DNA from: Cavia porcellus
Taxonomy: Eukaryota; Chordata; Mammalia; Rodentia; Caviidae
Direction: 5' to 3'
Assembly: GCF_034190915.1 (NCBI RefSeq)
Contig: NW_026947507.1
Coordinates: forward strand, 18,913,501 to 18,977,500
DNA length: 64,000 nucleotides
In this document: one piece after another, positions 59,691-64,000 of the stretch
Position numbering within the stretch: the first letter of the stretch is position 1
Layout: each line of letters begins with the position of its first letter
The notes under the pieces: model-generated
Seen by the model: only the letters and a program-made list of their open reading frames with translations
Told to the model about the DNA's origin: nothing
Database searches by the model: none
Translations under genes and position numbers: made by a program

Positions 59691-59939
59691 GATGATATAA
59701 ACAGCTATTTTTAAGAAAATAAGACATCATTATAGCTAGTGCTGATTTAATATCATCTTGTTTCATATATAGGAACTATTTGACTTGGAATCACCAAAAT
59801 CTTTAGTATCATTTGTAGCTGACTTAGATGTTTTGAGTTTAGATTTCTGAGTAGATGGTAAAATGGAAAATACTATGGGATTACTAGAATGGAATGACTG
59901 CATATTAAATATGAAAAATACATAAATTTGAGAGCCATC
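59691..59939 (+). mobile_element. MaLR internal region, right end
   Basis: 'gttttgagtttagatttctg', 'gactgcatattaaatatg' and 'gagagccatctgtgg' lead into the LTR start, in the position and order expected for the end of a MaLR internal region. Heavily diverged. Confidence 0.5.
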
Positions 59940-60347
59940 TGTGGAATTCTATAATTCAAATGTTTGTTCTTCCTCCATAACTCATTTTGAAATTTAATCC
60001 CCAGAACAAAAGGGCTGAGAGATGAACATTTATTAGATTACTGAGTCATAAGGGGTTTACATTTGTAGGTTATATTATGCATTATCAAAGAACTGAGGGC
60101 AGTAGATAGTTCTTTTTGCCCTTCTGACTTCTTCCCCATATAAGGACACAGTGATGCTCTTCTACAGAGGAAGTTGCTTTGCAGAGGACACCTTGGAATC
60201 AGTAGTCCTGCTCTTATGAGACCATACACCTATCATTGTATTAAATTTGTACTTTCCAGCTTTCATAACTATATTCAATAAATGTATGCTGTTTATAAGT
60301 TACCAAAACTACAGTACTTTTTTATAGAGTATGAGAAAACTAAAACA
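59940..60347 (+). mobile_element. MaLR (MST/MLT1-like) 3' LTR
   Basis: The start TGTGGAATTCTATAATTCAA is followed by 'ttttgaaatttaatccccag' (the AACTTAATCCCC block), 'ataaggacacagtgatgctc', 'accttggaatcagtagtcct', the polyadenylation region 'attcaataaatgtatgctgt' with 'ttataagttaccaaaact', and the end 'gagaaaactaaaaca'. The length of 408 bp fits MaLR LTRs. It closes the element whose internal part begins at 55857. A clear 5' LTR of the same copy is not identified. Confidence 0.75.
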
Positions 60348-61324
60348 CGTAGCAGACAAATGTAACTGAATAAAACAGTGGAGTGGAAGACTTGATTTTA
60401 TTAATAGTGAACTAGAAAACTGGAAGATTTTTTACTCAATGTGAAGGCAATTATGAATACAATAATTAAAGTAGTTCCCAGAAAAATCAAATAGAATCAA
60501 TAATAAAACTATAAGGCTGATATATGGAATACACTGGATATTACTGATATAATTCAAGTATTTAGAGGCACTCTGCACAGCATCTCTTTTTAAAACAGCT
60601 CAAAAATTTTGTAATATTTGAAGACTTTTGGAAATAAAATTTCAAGAATTAGATAAACTACGCTAATTATGAAACAATAATTTATAGTTGATATTGTATC
60701 TAAGGAGTAAATATAAATAGAAGTAAACAAGCCCATACAGAGATTAGAGTGCCTCTTTGAGTTATACCAGGGTCCAAAGCAATTTCATATGCTGAAACTG
60801 AATTTCTTTGACTATATATTTCTAATGTCAACAAGTTTCTGAAGAGGTTAAAAATTCTTTCTGAAATAATATTATAACAACTAACACCTTAAAAATTATT
60901 TCTAAAAATGATATTCAAAATAAAATGATCAGCACACAATAAAAAATATCTAGGTTATATATATATATATATATATATATGAATATTATATAAAATTAAG
61001 TAGACATAAACTGCCAATAGCACTATGTATGTGTGTGTGTATGTTTGTGCATGTGTTCTGATTAATAATATATTACTCTGGAAATAGAAAGCAAGTTTAA
61101 GTATTTCACAATTTACTTTGCCAATTTATTTCACAAAAAAACCAAAGATTTTTTATTTGATGCTTTATGTTATTATTAAAAAAGAAAAATTAAAACTTCT
61201 ACATGAGTTATATAACAACTAAAATTACATATTCACAAGCTAATTATAAAACAGTGACATAAGTAAAGAAACTTCTTTTTAAAACTTACAAATAGATATT
61301 AAAAAAAAAACTACAGCAATGAAG
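60348..61324. other. AT-rich sequence, nothing recognised
   Basis: Contains a (TA)n tract at 60956-60980 and a short TG-rich stretch at 61027-61055. No gene seen. Confidence 0.45.
60956..60980. repeat. (TA)n microsatellite
   Basis: About 12 uninterrupted TA units. Confidence 0.97.
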
Positions 61325-61385
61325 CCCAAGCCAGGCCTGGTGGTACATGTTTATAATGTGAGCTAATTGGGAGCCTAATCATTAC
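61325..61385 (+). mobile_element. B1-like SINE left fragment
   Basis: 'agccaggcctggtggtacat' and 'gtttataatgtgagctaatt' resemble the first 50 bases of a B1 (GCCGGGCGTGGTGGCGCAC...). The rest is missing. Confidence 0.5.
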
Positions 61386-62188
61386 CTGGAAACTATTAGG
61401 CAATTAGACTTTTCTCATTTAACTTGTTAATATTGGATATTATGTTATAAAAACAGAAATACAATTATTACACTGATGAAAAATTAAGGAACCTTCTTAA
61501 AGAGGTCCAGTTTTATTTTTCCTCTTTCAGATTAGGAACAAGCTAAAGATGCCTGACAACCTACTTCTATTCTCATTGTAAGAGAGGACTTAGTTAATTG
61601 AGCAAAATTCTTAAAAATTATTTGTAAGGTTTCTAAAGAAAGATAAATAAATGTTTTTACTTGTAGAATGGTAAAAAGTTATGATTTTTAATGAGAAAGA
61701 TTCTTATGAAAGGTTCTTATGTTGAGGATATGATCCCCAATTCAGCCATGTTTAAAAGTGGCAACTAGGAAAGTAATTCTAAGTTCTCCCTGCACTTCCC
61801 AGATTCTTTTCATCCGAGGTTCCTGGTATGTCCTTCTGCTGACACCATGCAGCATGTTAAGAGCAGAGAAAAAAGAAGCAACTATGACTGGATGGCAAAT
61901 GCGAGACATCAGGTGAGCATGAGCACATCACAGATGTATGATGTTACCCATGATTTGGAGTCCTATGTTCTGATACACACCAAACACTGCTACAGAGAAG
62001 TCAGATCATGAATGGCAGAGTACAGAGCTTTAGCAATCAGGAAATCTTTCTTGAACTCACTCCAGAATGTAGAGATATTTGTAAACAAATTTAATTGTTG
62101 CTAAAATAAAATTAAAACATTCTTACATACACTGTGTTTCTGATTTGGGGATTAGGGAAATAATTTTCTAAAGGAAATAGAAATTACA
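61386..62188. other. Mostly unrecognised, weak LTR-like part
   Basis: 'gttgaggatatgatccccaa' and 'ttcagccatgtttaaaagtg' near 61720 could be the left end of an old plus-strand LTR, but later landmarks are not convincing. The rest shows nothing. Confidence 0.35.
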
Positions 62189-62290
62189 GGGCCAGGGATA
62201 TAGCTCAGTGGCACAGTGTCTGCTTAGCAACAGTAAGATCTTGAGTTCAATTCCCAGCACAAACAAATAAAACACCAAAAAAGCAATAAT
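62189..62290 (+). mobile_element. ID SINE, form 2
   Basis: Sense ID: GGCCAGGGATATAGCTCAGT, a GTCTGCTTAGCAAC core, GAGTTCAATTCCCAGCAC and an A-rich tail (AAACAAATAAAACACC). Confidence 0.9.
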
Positions 62291-62344
62291 GGAAACAGAC
62301 AAAATAACTGATTTTTAATTATTAAAAGTCTGAAGTTTTTGCAT

Positions 62345-62730
62345 TCTTACTGTATTCATCTGTTTTCTATCATTGTAATGATATATCTGCAGTGATATGC
62401 TTATAAATAGCCAATGTTATTTTGGATCACAGGTCTGGAGTTTCCAGTCCAAAATTGGGTGGCCCCTTTGCTTTAGGTCTTTAATGAGTATGGCACATCA
62501 TTGTAGGAGAGGCACAAGGCAGAGCAAACCATCAAGCCAAGAAGAAAACAAGAACAGATAGAAGAAGCAAGGGTTCTGTGATCTCTTTGGAGGCTATACC
62601 CACAATGACCCGAGGATATTCCAAAATGGATGACCTCCTAAAATTCTCACCACTTCCAAAAAGCACCATTCATGGGACCAAATCTTTAACACACAGACTT
62701 CTGGGGGGCCCTCACCCATACCATAAAACA
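62345..62730 (-). mobile_element. MaLR-like solo LTR
   Basis: The right edge on the minus strand reads TGTTTTATGGTATGGGTGAG, a diverged LTR start. The left edge 'ctgtattcatctgttttcta' is the reversed 3' end. Inside, 'cacaggtctggagtttccag' and 'aggcacaaggcagagcaaac' fit the reversed LTR order. Its length (about 386 bp) is close to the LTR at 16.36 kb. Confidence 0.62.
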
Positions 62731-64000
62731 TTATAAAATATGATTTTCAATCTGTAAAAAAATGAATTTCTTCTTTAGAAAAATGAACAAGCAGTAATTG
62801 TCATATTCACCTAGAAAGTACAAGCTGTTAATGTGAAATATATATTATTATATTCAGCTTTACTAGTAATCAAACAAATTGAGGTAATGAGATATCCATT
62901 TCTCTTAAAAATATTTTCAAATTTCCAAAAAGCCTATTATTCTTTGCATTATCAAGAATTTTTTGAACCTATCATGAGTGAATGCTGAGTCAATGCTTCA
63001 TGAGCAAAGTACAGGGTAACATACTTACACCAAAATTAATAATTTCAACTAATTATATAACTCAAAGTCATACTTCAACTATTTGAATTACATGGAATAA
63101 TGCAAAATAAGAATTTAAACTATAATCCGTACTGTAAATACATTCAGATTCACAATCAAACACCTGGCTTATACAGAGACCTGCAAGTATATTATTAAAA
63201 TATAGTGAAAGAATCTTTCTCTAGACTGATTTTCAAATAATCATGGTTCAGCGATATCATTTTAAAGGCATCCATCTTTAGCTTTACTGCAGAAGAGAAG
63301 GTAGTTTAAGAAACTGAATGTGATGAGATGAACTTTCAAAACAAAGTGTAATTTACAATATAAACTGTGCACAAAAATCCAACAAGAATTAATCTAACAT
63401 GCCTTGCATTTTAAAGTAGGAGAAAAAAAAATCTTAGTTTCTTTATGGCGATGTCCTAAGGGGCAATGCTTATTGAAACTCATTTCTTGATTTGGTTTAA
63501 TTTTTAATTGAATGGCTTAATGTGCTAAAAATGAAAAGATGGATACTGTAACAAATGCGGCATTTCCAAACTTTTCCACTCAACTTAAATGTTTTAATGT
63601 GTGGGAAATGGAGTGGATAACCTGATTAGTCACACAACTAAATAGAAATCTGTGTTGTACCAAAGGAAACCTCAAGGATACAGAACAATTAGCCCTTTGG
63701 ATGAACATATTAATCTATATAACCTCATCCATGCCATCTCAAACTTCCTAAACTCTGAATTGTTTCTGGGTCAGACTATATAGTACAGTATTTTGAAAGG
63801 GAACTTAACAATTAATCCCTTTGGTTTATTGTTCGCTGTAGAGAGAAAATGCAATTAGAATTTTAGGTGAGTACATTTAATGAAATAAAGTCAGCATAAT
63901 AATGATATAAGAAAATCAGACCTCTATTCAGTTTCATAATTTCTAAGCTTTATTTTATACATGTACATTTCCTTTACAGAAAAAGCTAAAGCAGATTTTT
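62731..64000. other. AT-rich sequence, nothing recognised
   Basis: No repeat or gene recognised to the end of the window, and no open frame worth noting. Confidence 0.45.

Overview
This window is AT-rich mammalian nuclear DNA with no intact protein-coding gene, no exon structure and no RNA gene that I can support. The many 60-130 codon open frames are chance frames or pieces of decayed retrotransposons. Two signatures point to a rodent: 7SL-derived B1 SINEs carrying the 29-bp internal duplication (clear near 24.0 kb), and at least nine tRNA-derived ID SINEs. The ID body and its tail (ending AAAAGGAAAAAGACAAAA) are not the usual mouse or rat form, so a non-murid rodent (hystricomorph or castorimorph) is my best guess. 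I cannot name the species. The window is probably intergenic or deep intronic.

Layout. 1-11 kb: mostly sequence of unrecognised origin, with a MaLR-like LTR containing a (TC)n tract (about 1.7-2.15 kb) and an old LTR remnant (4.9-5.4 kb). 11-17 kb: ID and MIR SINEs and a minus-strand LTR (16.36-16.74 kb). 17.9-18.9 kb: an antisense L1 3' UTR with repeated blocks. 21.3-22.0 kb: one copy of an unclassified repeat. 23.0-24.65 kb: an antisense L1 nest holding a second L1 tail, a B1 and an ID. 26-42 kb: scattered LTR, MIR, B1, ID and L1 remnants with microsatellites.

42.8-49.2 kb: a near full-length, dead, sense-strand L1 with 5' tandem monomers, ORF1, a 53-bp spacer, ORF2 (endonuclease, reverse transcriptase, C-terminal part) and 3' UTR. 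It carries a (CA)n tract and a 30-A run inside ORF1 and an ID inserted near the end of ORF2. 50.6-51.3 kb: antisense L1 3' end. 52.8-54.3 kb: a large LTR-like element containing the second, inverted copy of the 21-kb repeat. 55.9-60.35 kb: a MaLR internal region ending in a 3' LTR, interrupted by a second L1 that has its 5' end (219-bp monomers) and ORF1 but no ORF2 or 3' end. 60.35-64 kb: little beyond an ID and a minus-strand LTR.

There are no genes working together here. The window is a layered record of retrotransposition. The most interesting signals are two L1 copies with similar ORF1 but unrelated tandem-monomer 5' UTRs, an unclassified inverted repeat pair with internal subrepeats, and two forms of ID SINE. 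I did not find a previously undescribed functional system. Repeat family names come from recall of consensus motifs, not from a database search.
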